A stretch of DNA of 64,000 bases from the NCBI RefSeq assembly GCF_039523795.1, contig NZ_BAAAFZ010000008.1, positions 434,001 to 498,000 on the forward strand, in the 5' to 3' direction. Positions 7,620 through 16,363 of the stretch are shown here, in pieces. Position numbers and translations under genes: made by a program. How positions within the stretch are numbered: position 1 is the first letter of the stretch; every line of letters starts with the position of its first letter. The notes under the pieces are model-generated. The model was not told the origin of the DNA, did not search any database, and was given only the letters and a program-made list of their open reading frames with translations. The DNA is from Craurococcus roseus. GTDB lineage: Bacteria > Pseudomonadota > Alphaproteobacteria > Acetobacterales > Acetobacteraceae.

Positions 7620-8922
7620 TCAGCCCCCTTTCGGCCGCAGCAACCGGCCTTCGAACAAGCCGATCCCCTGTTCCCAACCCCAGCCGATGGCGGCGGCGGT
7701 GTCGGCGCNNNNNNNNNNNNNNNNNNNNNNNNNNNNNNNNNNNNNNNNNNNNNNNNNNNNNNNNNNNCGGGTCGGCGGCGACGCCACGGGCCAGGAGGCG
7801 GCGCGCGTCCCGCCGGGCCAACACCGCCGGCAGCGCCGCGGCGTCGGCGGCGGCGGGCAGGCCGGGCGACCAGCGCAGGTGCAGGAGGTCGAGCCCCAGC
7901 CGGTGCGGCGGCAGCAGCGGCAGCACCGCCGCTTCCGCTTCCACCAGCGCCGTGCGGAAGCCTTGGGCGCGGCAGCGGTCGCGCGCTTCGGCGAAGCCGG
8001 CGGGGTCGGCCAGGACGTCCTCGGCCCGCGTCCCGATCGCCGTGGCCGCCCGGCCGGCCNNNNNNNNNNNNNNNNNNNNNNNNNNNNNNNNNNNNNNCGC
8101 CTCGGCGAAGCGCGCGAATTCGGGCGTGCCGACGCTCGCGGGCGAAAGCCGCAAGGCGGCCGCGCCCAGGGTCGCGGCGCGCTCCGGCCGCGCCAACGCC
8201 GCGAGGAGGCGGCGGTCGAGCGCCCGCCGCAAGCGGCGGAGCAGCCACGGCGAGGTGTCGCGGCCGGCCCCGGGCAGCCCAAGCGCCGCGAACACCTCGG
8301 GCGCCGCGACCCGCCACGACCGCCACGCCACCTCCGGGCCGCCGGAGGCGCCGGGGCCGAGGCGGCACACGGGACGCTGGCGGAGGAAGGCCGACAGGTC
8401 GGCGGCGGAGAGGCCCCTTTCCATCGCCGCCAAGCGCTCCGCCCCGAAGCCGGCGGCGGCTCCCCGGTCGTCGGCCCCCGGGCCGCCGGCAGGGTCGGGT
8501 GTCGCCCGCGCGGCGGCGGGGTCCTCCGGCGCCAGCGCGGCCTCCACCGCTGCGAACAACGCCGCCGCTTCCTCCGGCAAGCGGTGCCGCGCCGCGACCG
8601 GCGCTTGGTTCCCGCCTTCGGAGGCGAACAGCGTGCGCAGCGCCGCTTCCACTTCGCGCAGCGACTCGAGCCCGACGGGCGCCACGGCGACGAGATCGGC
8701 GTTGGGCAGCGCGAACAGCCGGACGCGGTTCGCTTCCCGCAGCGAGGCCAGCACTTCCTCCACCAAGCGGCGGCGGTGCGGCTGCCGCAACCGCGGCGCC
8801 AGCCGGCCGAGGCGGAGGTGCAACGCTTCGCGGGGCGCGGCCGCGGCCACCGCTTCCCGCAGCAGCCGGATGAGCGCCACGGCGTCGGCTCCGGCGCCTC
8901 TGCCGGCCGCGGCGGTCAACAC
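7620..8922 (-). CDS. degenerate EAL-fold protein, gapped
   Basis: Starts with GTG 8922 or TTG 8919, overlapping the stop of the upstream gene. The N-terminal third (L-H-L-R-L-G-R-L-A ... R-V-R-L-F-A-L-P-N-A-D-L-V-A-V-A-P) resembles a worn-down GGDEF/regulatory fold. The C-terminal part has the EAL layout: G-F-R-T-A-L-V-E-A-E, L-G-L-D-L-L-H-L-R-W-S-P-G-L and a final G-I-G-L-F-E-G-R-L-L-R-P, which mirrors the G-Y-L-F-G-R-P end of EAL domains. The EAL, D-D-F-G and metal-binding motifs are absent, so it is probably a non-catalytic c-di-GMP-related or scaffold protein. N runs at 7709-7767 and 8060-8097 remove parts of it, and the last 28 residues lie in another frame because gap sizes are estimated. 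Confidence 0.65.
7709..7767. other. assembly gap (59 N) inside the EAL-like gene
   Basis: Fifty-nine undetermined bases; the coding frame changes across it, so the length is an estimate. Confidence 0.99.
8060..8097. other. assembly gap (38 N) inside the EAL-like gene
   Basis: Thirty-eight undetermined bases. The frame on both sides is the same by coordinate, which may be chance. Confidence 0.99.
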
Positions 8923-9662
8923 GGCGCCGCTCCCGCCGCCTCGGCCTGCAAGCCGGGACCGCTGAACAGCGTCAGGCCGGCGTTGCGGCCCCATTCCACC
9001 GCGTCCGCGCCGTCGCAGCCGGTCAACACCAGCGCGTGCGGGTCGGCGCCACGCAGCGCGTCCGCCCCTTGCCGGGCGAGGGCGGGCGACCAGCGGAACA
9101 GCAGGAGATCGGCTCCGAGGGCCGCGAGCGCCACGAAGCGCAGCGCTGCCGCATCGAGCCCGCCGATGCCGAGGCGCCAACCCAGCGCCGCCAGCTCGGC
9201 GCGGCGCTCCGCCAAGAGCGCGCCGGACGCGGTGGCGGCGGCGGCCAGCGGCAGCACGCCGACCAAGCCGGGGCGCGGCGCCGGGGCCGTGATCGGGCGG
9301 AGCGGCAAGGGCAGCAGGACCGGGACGCGCGCCGGCAGCCCGCCGGGCAAAGGTTCGGCGTCGCCGTTGTGCAGGGCGCGGCCGCAGAACCGTTCCGCGA
9401 TCCGGTCCCCGGCGTGGCGGAGGAGGTCGTCGTCGGCGGCGGCGGCGGCGCCGAGCGCGTCCGCCAGCGCACGCCGCGAAACGACCACGCGTTCCGCCGC
9501 CACGACGGGATCGCGGCCCGGCGCCAAGCGGAAGACGGGGCGCCGCTCCAACACGCCCGCCAGGGGCAGCGCGTCGAGCAAGGCGTCGACGCCCGCCGCC
9601 GATAGCGGCGCGGCGTGCCCGCTTCCGCGAGGGGGTGGCGGTCGGCTGTTTTTCACGTCCAT
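8916..9662 (-). CDS. degenerate EAL-fold protein, first gene of the pair
   Basis: A 248-residue protein. Its C-terminal half follows the EAL backbone: L-G-W-R-L-G-I-G-G-L-D takes the place of L-G-V-R-I-A-L-D-D-F-G, L-G-A-D-L-L-L-F-R-W-S-P replaces the V-D-x-L-K-I-D strand, and A-L-V-L-T-G-C-D then N-A-G-L-T-L-F-S-G-P-G-L-Q replaces the closing V-A-E-G-V-E and Q-G-Y-L-F-G-x-P-x strands. None of the metal or catalytic residues remain. There is no signal peptide or membrane segment. Its TGA (8916-8918) overlaps the start of the next gene, so the two are made together, possibly as a complex. Confidence 0.65.
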   Translation of the reverse strand: MDVKNSRPPPPRGSGHAAPLSAAGVDALLDALPLAGVLERRPVFRLAPGRDPVVAAERVVVSRRALADALGAAAAADDDLLRHAGDRIAERFCGRALHNGDAEPLPGGLPARVPVLLPLPLRPITAPAPRPGLVGVLPLAAAATASGALLAERRAELAALGWRLGIGGLDAAALRFVALAALGADLLLFRWSPALARQGADALRGADPHALVLTGCDGADAVEWGRNAGLTLFSGPGLQAEAAGAAPC

Positions 9663-9798
9663 GCGCGATCCTGCGGGGTGCGAAACGGTTCTGGCTCCGC
9701 TAGTCTCCTCCGGCCGCCCGGCGGTCCGCTGCGGCGGACACTAGGCGGACGCCGCCGGGGGTGTGTATGCCGGCTTCCGGAGGGCAGGGTCGCACCGC

Positions 9799-10515
9799 AT
9801 GCTGAACGAGTTCTTAGCGCCCGGCGTGCTGCCGCCCGATCTCCGGGTGTACGCCATCGGCGACGTGCACGGGTGCGCCGACCGATTGGCGGCGCTGCAC
9901 CGGCTCGTCGCCGCGGACGCGCGCGAACGCCCGACCGCCGGGCAGACGGTGCTCGTCCACCTCGGCGACTACGTGGACCGCGGGCCGGACAGCGCCGGCG
10001 TGCTCGACCTGCTGCTTTCCCCGCCGCCGGTGCCGGGCGCGGAGGTGGTGAACCTGATCGGCAACCACGAAGTGATGATGCTGGACGCGTCCGATCCGCT
10101 GGCCCACCCCGGCGCCTGGGAGTTCTGGCTGGACAACGGCGGGGAGGAAACGCTGCGGAGCTACGGCTTGGAGGACGGGCACCCGGAGCCCTTCGCGCTG
10201 GTGCCGGAGGCCCACATGGCGCTGCTGCGGCGCTGCCCGCTGCATTGGTCCGCGGGCGACTACCTCTTCGTCCACGCCGGCATCCGGCCGGAGGTGCCGC
10301 TCGACCGGCAGGACCCCTTCGACCTGATCTGGATCAGGGAACCCTTTTTGTCCTTCGACGGCGAGTTGCCGATGGTCGTGGTCCACGGCCACTCGCCCTC
10401 CGCGCAGCCGGCGGTGCGGCAGAACCGCCTGGGCATCGACACCGGCGCCTGCTTCGGGGGCCCGCTCACCTGCTTGGTGCTGGAAGACCGCTACATGGGC
10501 TTCCTGGCCGCTTGA
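9799..10515 (+). CDS. metallophosphoesterase, PPP-type protein phosphatase family
   Basis: A 238-residue protein with the complete calcineurin-like metal motifs: G-D-V-H-G (near residue 24), G-D-Y-V-D-R-G (near 56), G-N-H-E (near 90) and, towards the end, V-H-A-G and V-V-H-G-H. Spacing fits the bacterial Ser/Thr phosphatase (PrpA-like / ApaH-like) group. ATG at 9799 begins M-L-N-E-F. Physiological substrate (phosphoprotein or a dinucleotide) is not predictable. It precedes the HldE-like gene by 65 bases on the same strand. Confidence 0.9.
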   Translation: MLNEFLAPGVLPPDLRVYAIGDVHGCADRLAALHRLVAADARERPTAGQTVLVHLGDYVDRGPDSAGVLDLLLSPPPVPGAEVVNLIGNHEVMMLDASDPLAHPGAWEFWLDNGGEETLRSYGLEDGHPEPFALVPEAHMALLRRCPLHWSAGDYLFVHAGIRPEVPLDRQDPFDLIWIREPFLSFDGELPMVVVHGHSPSAQPAVRQNRLGIDTGACFGGPLTCLVLEDRYMGFLAA

Positions 10516-10580
10516 CCACGGGCGGCCGTTGCGGGAGTATAACTTCATCGAAGGCGAGTGGCTTGCGCGCGGAGGCCGGC

Positions 10581-12005
10581 ATGCGCTACCGCGATACGAT
10601 GCACGGTCCAGCGCCCCTGAAAACGCCCCTGGCCGGCGCGCCCGATGCCACCGTACCGGCCGATCTGGCCGACGCGGTCCGCCAACTGCGGCGCGGCGCC
10701 GTCCTCGTGGTGGGCGATGCCATGCTTGACCGTTACGTTTACGGGCGGGTTTCGCGCGTCAGTCCCGAGGCGCCCGTGCCGGTTCTGGCGGTGGAGCGCG
10801 AGGTCGCGCTGCCGGGCGGCGCCGGCAACGTGGTGCGCAACCTCACCGCCCTCGGCGCGGCGGTCGCCTTCGTGTCCGTGGTGGGCGACGACCAAGCGGG
10901 CAGCGACCTCACCGGGCTGATCGGGGGCCAGCCGGGCGTGGAGCCCTGGCTGCTGGTGCAAGGCGGGCGCGCCACCACCACCAAGACCCGCTTCGTCGCC
11001 GCCGGGCAGCACATGCTGCGGGCCGACCACGAGCAGCTTTCGCCCATCCAGCCGCGGCTGGCGGACCGACTGGTGCGTATCGCCTCCGACGCGGTGGCGG
11101 CGACGGCGGTGATGGTGCTGTCGGATTACGCCAAGGGCACCCTCGCGGGCGACGTGCCGGCGCGCTTGATCGCGGCGGCGCGCAACGCCGGCCGCAAGGT
11201 GGTGGCGGCCCCGCGCGGCCCCGGCCTGGATCGCTACGCCGGCGCCAACCTGGTCCTGCTCGACGCCGCCAGCCTGGCCGCGGCCGTCGGCGCGGAGGCG
11301 GATGTCGCGGCGGCGGCGGCCTCGCTGCGCGCGGCGCACGACTTCGGCGCGGTGATGGTGCTGCGCGGCGAGGCCGGCGTCACCCTGGTCGGGGACGGCG
11401 ACGACTCGGTCCACCACTGGCCGACCGACGCCGCGGAAACGGTGGACTGGGCCGGCGCCGCCGACGCGGTGCTGGCGGTGGCCGCCTGCGGCATGGCGGC
11501 CTGCATGCCCTTGCCCACCGTGGCGCGGTTGGGCGCGCTCGCGGCCGGCATCGTCGTCGGCAAGAGCGGCATCGCGGTGGTGCGGGAAGACGAATTCCTG
11601 GAGGCCCTGGTGCCGGGGCGCCTTTCCGCGCGCAAGCTCGCCTCGCGGGCGCAGGCGGCGGAGCGGGTGGAGCGCTGGCGCCGCGACGGCTACCGCGTCG
11701 GCTTCGTCACCGGCGGCACCGCTTCGGGCCACCCGAACCTCCTGGACGATTGCCGGTCCTGGTGCGACCGGCTGGTGGTGGGGGTGGACGAAGCGGACTC
11801 GGTCGCGGAAGCGTTCGCCGCGTTGGGCGCGGTGGACCTGGTGGTGCGCTACGGCGCCGACACGGTGCTGGACCTGATCCGCCTGCTGCGCCCGGACGTG
11901 CTGGTGCAGGACCCGGTCGGCGCGCCGGACACGGTGGCGGGCGGCGAGATGCTGCAGGAATGGGGCGGCACCGTGCGGAAGCCGGAGCCGGCGCCGGTGG
12001 GCTGA
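10581..12005 (+). CDS. hldE: HldE-like (ADP-heptose synthase family) protein with eroded motifs
   Basis: A 474-residue protein with the two-domain length and order of HldE (ribokinase-fold heptose-7-phosphate kinase, then cytidylyltransferase-fold adenylyltransferase). Kinase landmarks kept: V-V-G-D-A-M-L-D-R-Y near 43, S-P-E-A-P-V-P near 61, P-G-G-A-G-N near 78, S-D-Y-A-K-G near 181. Changed: D-P-K-G is A-P-R-G (210-213), the N-x-x-E magnesium motif is missing near 226-232, and G-A-G-D is G-A-A-D (292-295). In the second domain the H-x-G-H nucleotide motif is A-S-G-H (381-384), the R-P-V segment is absent and the K-G-G-D and S-T-T motifs are lost. A GGAGG at 10571-10575 fixes the ATG at 10581. 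The family makes ADP-heptose for LPS inner core; activity of this copy is doubtful. Confidence 0.8.
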   Translation: MRYRDTMHGPAPLKTPLAGAPDATVPADLADAVRQLRRGAVLVVGDAMLDRYVYGRVSRVSPEAPVPVLAVEREVALPGGAGNVVRNLTALGAAVAFVSVVGDDQAGSDLTGLIGGQPGVEPWLLVQGGRATTTKTRFVAAGQHMLRADHEQLSPIQPRLADRLVRIASDAVAATAVMVLSDYAKGTLAGDVPARLIAAARNAGRKVVAAPRGPGLDRYAGANLVLLDAASLAAAVGAEADVAAAAASLRAAHDFGAVMVLRGEAGVTLVGDGDDSVHHWPTDAAETVDWAGAADAVLAVAACGMAACMPLPTVARLGALAAGIVVGKSGIAVVREDEFLEALVPGRLSARKLASRAQAAERVERWRRDGYRVGFVTGGTASGHPNLLDDCRSWCDRLVVGVDEADSVAEAFAALGAVDLVVRYGADTVLDLIRLLRPDVLVQDPVGAPDTVAGGEMLQEWGGTVRKPEPAPVG

Positions 12006-12013
12006 CGGCGCCG

Positions 12014-13123
12014 CTATTCCAGCACCGCGATCCGCTTCCGCGCGACCAGCCCCATGTCGATCCCGTGGCCGAGGCCCGGCTTCTCCGGCGCGTGGACCAA
12101 GCCCTCGGCGTCCGGCGCGATGTCGTCCACGAGCCCGTACTTGTGCGCGGCGTCCGGCAACAGCACCTCGAACCATGTCGTGTTGCGTATCGACATCGCA
12201 ACGTGTAGGTTCGCCACGTTGTTCAGCGAATTGCCGCCGTGATGTATCTCGAACCCCATGCGGAAGGCTTCGGCCAAGTGCGCGGCCTTGACGCAGGTGG
12301 TGATGCCGCCCTTCACCGCGACGTCGCCGCGGAGGTAGTCCGTCGCGCGGAGCGCGATCCAGGGCGCGTAGCCCTCCAGGCCGCCGGCCGGGTACTCGGT
12401 CGCCATCAGCGGGATGTCGAGCTTCCGCTTGAGTTCGAGGTAGCCCGTGATGTCCTGGTCGTGAAGAGGGTCTTCGAACCACAGGAAGCCGAGCCGCTCG
12501 GCGGCGCGGCCGACTCGCATGGCGGCGGGCACGTCGTAGGCCCAGGTGCTGTCGAGCAGCAGCGGGTAGTCGCCGCCCACCGCGGCGCGCACCGCCTCGC
12601 ACACCGCGATGTCCGTCGCCGGGTCGCCGGGCGGGTGGATCTTGTAGGCGGCCCAGCCGTTCGCCTTGAAGCGTTGCGCCTCCTCCGCGTAGGCCGCGGC
12701 GGAGGGCAGGCGCGCGCTGGAGGCGTAGGCGCGGATGCCGGCGCGGAAGGTGCCGAGCAGGCGGTGGACGGGCATCCCCGCGGCCTTGCCGGCCAAGTCC
12801 CACAGCGCGACGTCCACGGCGCCGATCGCGCGCGCCGTCACGGTCCGCTGCATGGCCCAAAGCGAGGCGTTGAGGCGCTCGCGCTCCAGCGGATGGCGGC
12901 CCATCAGCAGCGGCTTCAGGTAGCGGATCAACCCCGGCCCGTCGTTCTCCGCCGTGTGCATGGCGGAGCCGAGGAAGGCGTGGCCGTCCACGCCGGCGTC
13001 CGTGCCGATGCGCAAGAGCCCGAGCGCGGAAGCGCCGCCGCGCACCGCGGCGCCGGCGTGGTAGCTGGTTTCGGGTATCCCATCCCAGGCGAAGAGCGTC
13101 AGCGAGACATGGTCTATCTTCAT
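12014..13123 (-). CDS. mandelate racemase/muconate lactonizing enzyme family protein (enolase superfamily)
   Basis: A 369-residue protein. The N-terminal capping domain is followed by a TIM barrel with A-V-D-V-A-L-W-D-L-A-G-K-A, Y-K-I-H-P-P (a K-x-H variant of the K-x-K base motif, near residue 168), metal ligands L-L-L-D-S-T-W, F-E-D-P and A-T-E-Y-P, and the His of E-I-H-H-G-G-N-S near 297. These fit an enolase-superfamily sugar-acid dehydratase or racemase; specificity cannot be assigned. It converges on the HldE-like gene with 8 bases between stops. Confidence 0.88.
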   Translation of the reverse strand: MKIDHVSLTLFAWDGIPETSYHAGAAVRGGASALGLLRIGTDAGVDGHAFLGSAMHTAENDGPGLIRYLKPLLMGRHPLERERLNASLWAMQRTVTARAIGAVDVALWDLAGKAAGMPVHRLLGTFRAGIRAYASSARLPSAAAYAEEAQRFKANGWAAYKIHPPGDPATDIAVCEAVRAAVGGDYPLLLDSTWAYDVPAAMRVGRAAERLGFLWFEDPLHDQDITGYLELKRKLDIPLMATEYPAGGLEGYAPWIALRATDYLRGDVAVKGGITTCVKAAHLAEAFRMGFEIHHGGNSLNNVANLHVAMSIRNTTWFEVLLPDAAHKYGLVDDIAPDAEGLVHAPEKPGLGHGIDMGLVARKRIAVLE

Positions 13124-13220
13124 CCCGAGCCCTTCTCCTCCAGGCGCCGCTGCCGCGAACAGCTTCCCGGCGCCCTCGCGCGCCGGTCAAGCGGCGGGGC
13201 GGCGGCGCCGGTCGCGCGCC

Positions 13221-14168
13221 GTGGCTGAGCCGCTGCTGATCGCCGACATCGGCGGCACCAACGCCCGCTTCGCGCTGCTGGACGAAGGGACCGGCTCCAT
13301 CGGCCCCCTGCACCGCGTTAAGCTGGACGACTTCTCCGACGTGGCGGGGGCGATCTCGGCCTTCCTAGCGGCGCACGCGGAGGGCCGGACGCCGAGCGGC
13401 GCGGTGCTGGCCGCGGCGGGGCCGGTTTCCGGCAACCGGGCGCGGCTGACCAACCGCGGCTGGGCGGTGGACGGCGCGAAGATCGCGTCGGCGCTCGGCA
13501 TCCGCGCGGTTCGGGTGGTGAACGACTTCGCGGCGATGTCCCGGTCGCTGCCGGAGCTGACGCCGGCGGACCTCTTCCCGCTCGGCGGCGGCGCGGGCGA
13601 ACCGGGGGAGCCGATGGCGGTGCTCGGGCCGGGCACGGGCCTGGGCGTCGGCGCCTTCCTGCCGCCGGACCGAATATTGGTGACGGAAGGCGGGCACGCG
13701 AGCCTCGCGGCCACCTGCCCGCGCGAAGCGGCGGTGATCGGGTGGCTCCGGGCGCGGCACGGCCACGTCTCGGCCGAGCGCGCGCTCTCGGGCATGGGCC
13801 TCGCCAACCTCCATTCGGCCCTCGCGGCGATAGACGGCGTGCAGACGCCGCGGCGGGACGCGGCCGCGGTGACGGCGGCCGGCCTTTCCGGCGAATGCGC
13901 GCTGTGCCGGGAAGCGCTTTGCATGTTCTGCGCCCTGCTCGGCGCCGTGGCGGGCGACTTGGCGCTGCTTTACGGCGCGCGCGGCGGCGTGTTCGTGGCG
14001 GGCGGCATCCCGCCGCGCTTCCCGCAGTTCATCGCCGAGTCCGAGTTCCGCGCCCGCTTCGAGGCGAAGGGCCGCTTCAGCGAATGGCTGCGGCCGGTGC
14101 CGGCCTACGTCGTGACGCGGCTGGACGCGTCTATGCTGGGGCTGGCGGCGCTGGCGCGGCGGTTGTAG
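13221..14168 (+). CDS. glk: glucokinase
   Basis: A 315-residue cytoplasmic ASKHA-fold kinase that phosphorylates glucose to glucose-6-phosphate for glycolysis/Entner-Doudoroff use. Seen: the ATP phosphate-1 loop D-I-G-G-T-N-A-R-F near residue 8, V-V-N-D-F-A-A-M with the catalytic Asp near 97, G-P-G-T-G-L-G-V near 132, E-G-G-H-A-S near 156 and the adenosine motif V-F-V-A-G-G-I near 255. The start is GTG at 13221; no strong Shine-Dalgarno is visible. Its last 38 bases overlap the convergent dinB-family gene. Confidence 0.95.
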   Translation: MAEPLLIADIGGTNARFALLDEGTGSIGPLHRVKLDDFSDVAGAISAFLAAHAEGRTPSGAVLAAAGPVSGNRARLTNRGWAVDGAKIASALGIRAVRVVNDFAAMSRSLPELTPADLFPLGGGAGEPGEPMAVLGPGTGLGVGAFLPPDRILVTEGGHASLAATCPREAAVIGWLRARHGHVSAERALSGMGLANLHSALAAIDGVQTPRRDAAAVTAAGLSGECALCREALCMFCALLGAVAGDLALLYGARGGVFVAGGIPPRFPQFIAESEFRARFEAKGRFSEWLRPVPAYVVTRLDASMLGLAALARRL

Positions 14169-14691
14169 CGGCGCCGGCGGCGGCCCGCGCCGCCTCGCGC
14201 TGCATGGCGAGCAGGTCCAGCGGCGGCGGCTCGGCCACGCCGAGGCGGGTGAGGATGGCGTGCGCCTGCCCGCGGTGGTGGGTCTGGTGGTTGAAGAAGT
14301 GCGCCAGCGCCTCCCAGCGCGGCTGGCGGTGCGGCCTGCCGTCGCTGGTGACGTAGTCGAGCGCGCCGTCCAGGTCCGAGGCGGAGAGGCCGGAAACGTG
14401 GCGGATGATGCGCTCGTCCTCCCGCTCGCGCGCGGCGCGCAGTTCTTCGAGGCGCTCGAACAAGATCGCGTCGAGCCTGTTCGGAGGCTCGCCGGTGCCC
14501 TCGAAGCGGGCCATCCAGTTGCGGTCGGTGGCCAGCAGGTGGTTCAGCGTGCCGTGCAGACTGCCGAAATAGGCCCCGGCCGGCCGGCGGTAGTCGTCGT
14601 CCGGGAGCGCCGCGGCGGCGGCGTAGAGGCGCCGGTCGGCCCAGCGGTTGTAGGCCGCCATGGCCCTGAGGTGCGTGGCGAGGTCGGGCAT
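14131..14691 (-). CDS. DinB family protein
   Basis: A 186-residue four-helix-bundle protein with Y-N-R-W-A-D-R-R-L-Y near residue 15, L-N-H-L-L-A-T-D-R near 50 and H-F-F-N-H-Q-T-H-H-R-G-Q near 135, giving the three metal-binding His positions of DinB/YfiT proteins. Members act as metal-dependent thiol transferases or remain uncharacterised despite the DNA-damage name. The C-terminus is an Ala/Pro tail that reaches into the 3' end of glk. Confidence 0.9.
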   Translation of the reverse strand: MPDLATHLRAMAAYNRWADRRLYAAAAALPDDDYRRPAGAYFGSLHGTLNHLLATDRNWMARFEGTGEPPNRLDAILFERLEELRAAREREDERIIRHVSGLSASDLDGALDYVTSDGRPHRQPRWEALAHFFNHQTHHRGQAHAILTRLGVAEPPPLDLLAMQREAARAAAGAATTAAPAPPAPA

Positions 14692-14830
14692 GGTCGTCGC
14701 CTCCGTGGCCGAGGGAGCCGCCCCCACGTTACCACGGCGGCGCCACGCGGTTGGAGGGGCGGCGCCGCGGAACGGGTGCCGAAGCGTCCGCCATGACGGC
14801 CACGCATGACGGGCACGGCCACAACGCCGT

Positions 14831-16285
14831 TTGCGCCGCGGCTCCGGGGGTGTTCCCATCCCGGCATGGACGGCCCCCGACCCGCCCGTCGACGCGACGC
14901 CGCGTCCCGCGACCGTGCCTGAAGGCGCGGCGCCCGCGGTCGCCGCCGCGCCCGCCTCCGCGGCGCCGCCGCCCGTTCCTTGGCGGGCGCTGCTCCGCCG
15001 GGTGCTGGACTTGGCCGCGCCCACCACGCTGCTCGCGCTGATCCAGACTGCCTGCCAACTCGTGGAGCCCTGGCTCGCGGCGCGGCAGGGCACGGCGGCG
15101 CTGGCCGGGTGGGCGGTGGTGCTGCCCTTCGCGCTGCTGTTGCAGCAGATGTCGGCCGGGGCGATGGGCGGAGGCGTCGTGTCGGCCATCGCGCGGGCCA
15201 TCGGCGGCGGGCGTTCGGCGGAGGCTTCGGCGCTGGTGCTGCACGCGCTGCTGATCGCCACCGGCTTCGGCCTGGCCTTCGCGGCGCTGCTCGCCGGGTT
15301 TCCCCGGGCGGTGCTCGGCTTCGTGGGCGGCGCCGAGGCGGCGGAAGCGGCGGCGGCTTACGCCACCTGGATGTTCGGCGCCGGGGCCGTGCCGGCTTGG
15401 TTGGCGAACACCTTGGCCTCCGTGCTGCGGGGCGGCGGGCGGCACGCGCTGGCCTCGCGGGCGCTGCTGCTCGCGTGGCTTGCCTTTCCGCCGCTCGCCT
15501 GGGCGCTGATGGAGCCGGCCGGCCTCGGGCTGAAGGGCGCGGGCGTGGCCTTCGCCCTGGTGATGGCCGCGGCGGCAGGGGCGCAGGCGGCGCTGGTGCT
15601 GCGCGGCGCGGCGGGGTTCGTGCCCGACCTCCGCGTGCGGCCCAGCGCGGCGCTGTTCGGGCGGATACTGTCCGTGGGGCTGGTGGCCTGCGCGATGGCC
15701 ACCGTCGCCAACCTGGCCACCATCCTCGTCACCGCGCGGGTCGCGGCGCACGGGGCGGCGGCGGTGGCGGCCTTCGGCATCTCGGCGCGGATCGAGTTCC
15801 TGATGGTGCCGCTGGCCTTCGGCGTCGGCTCGGCGCTGACCGCGCTGGTGGGCAGGGCGGCGGGCGCGGGCGATTGGGCCCTGGCGCGGCGGACGGCCTG
15901 GACCGGCGGGTTCCTGGCGTTGGCGTTGACGGGGCCGGTGGGGCTGCTGGTCAGCCTGTTCCCGGGGCCGCTGGCGGCGGCCTTCGCCCCCGACCCGGAG
16001 GTGGTGGCGATCGCGGCGCGGGCGCTCGGCATCATCGGCCCGGCGCTGCCGTTCTTCGGGCTCGGGATGGCGCTGTACTTCGCGGCGATGGGGGCGGGGC
16101 GGATGCTCTGGCCCGTGGCGGCGGGGCTGTCCCGGATCGCGCTCGCGGTGGGCGGCGGGTGGCTGCTCGGCGCGGCGATGGGCTTCGGGCTGGACGGGCA
16201 GTTCCTGGCGGTGGCGCTCGGGATCGCGGCCTTTGGCGCGGTCAACGCCTTCGCCGTGCGGCCGGGGGTGTGGGGGCCGCGCTGA
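14831..16285 (+). CDS. MATE-type multidrug/Na+ efflux transporter
   Basis: A 484-residue integral membrane protein with about twelve hydrophobic segments in two similar halves. Landmarks are A-A-P-T-T-L-L-A-L-I-Q-T in helix 1, L-P-F-A-L-L-L-Q-Q-M-S-A-G-A-M-G-G-G, and I-S-A-R-I-E-F-L-M-V-P-L-A-F-G-V-G-S-A-L-T-A-L-V-G in the second half, the classic MATE repeat. Substrate is unknown; members exchange drugs or metabolites for H+ or Na+. The start is uncertain: TTG 14831 gives a Pro/Ala-rich leader, and GTG 14852 or GTG 14915 would shorten it. Confidence 0.88.
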   Translation: MRRGSGGVPIPAWTAPDPPVDATPRPATVPEGAAPAVAAAPASAAPPPVPWRALLRRVLDLAAPTTLLALIQTACQLVEPWLAARQGTAALAGWAVVLPFALLLQQMSAGAMGGGVVSAIARAIGGGRSAEASALVLHALLIATGFGLAFAALLAGFPRAVLGFVGGAEAAEAAAAYATWMFGAGAVPAWLANTLASVLRGGGRHALASRALLLAWLAFPPLAWALMEPAGLGLKGAGVAFALVMAAAAGAQAALVLRGAAGFVPDLRVRPSAALFGRILSVGLVACAMATVANLATILVTARVAAHGAAAVAAFGISARIEFLMVPLAFGVGSALTALVGRAAGAGDWALARRTAWTGGFLALALTGPVGLLVSLFPGPLAAAFAPDPEVVAIAARALGIIGPALPFFGLGMALYFAAMGAGRMLWPVAAGLSRIALAVGGGWLLGAAMGFGLDGQFLAVALGIAAFGAVNAFAVRPGVWGPR

Positions 16286-16363
16286 CGGCGGGCGACGTGA
16301 CGCTGGCACCGGCCGCGACCGCCGCGGTATAAGCGAGGGCGCAACGTCCCACGGCGCTCCACG

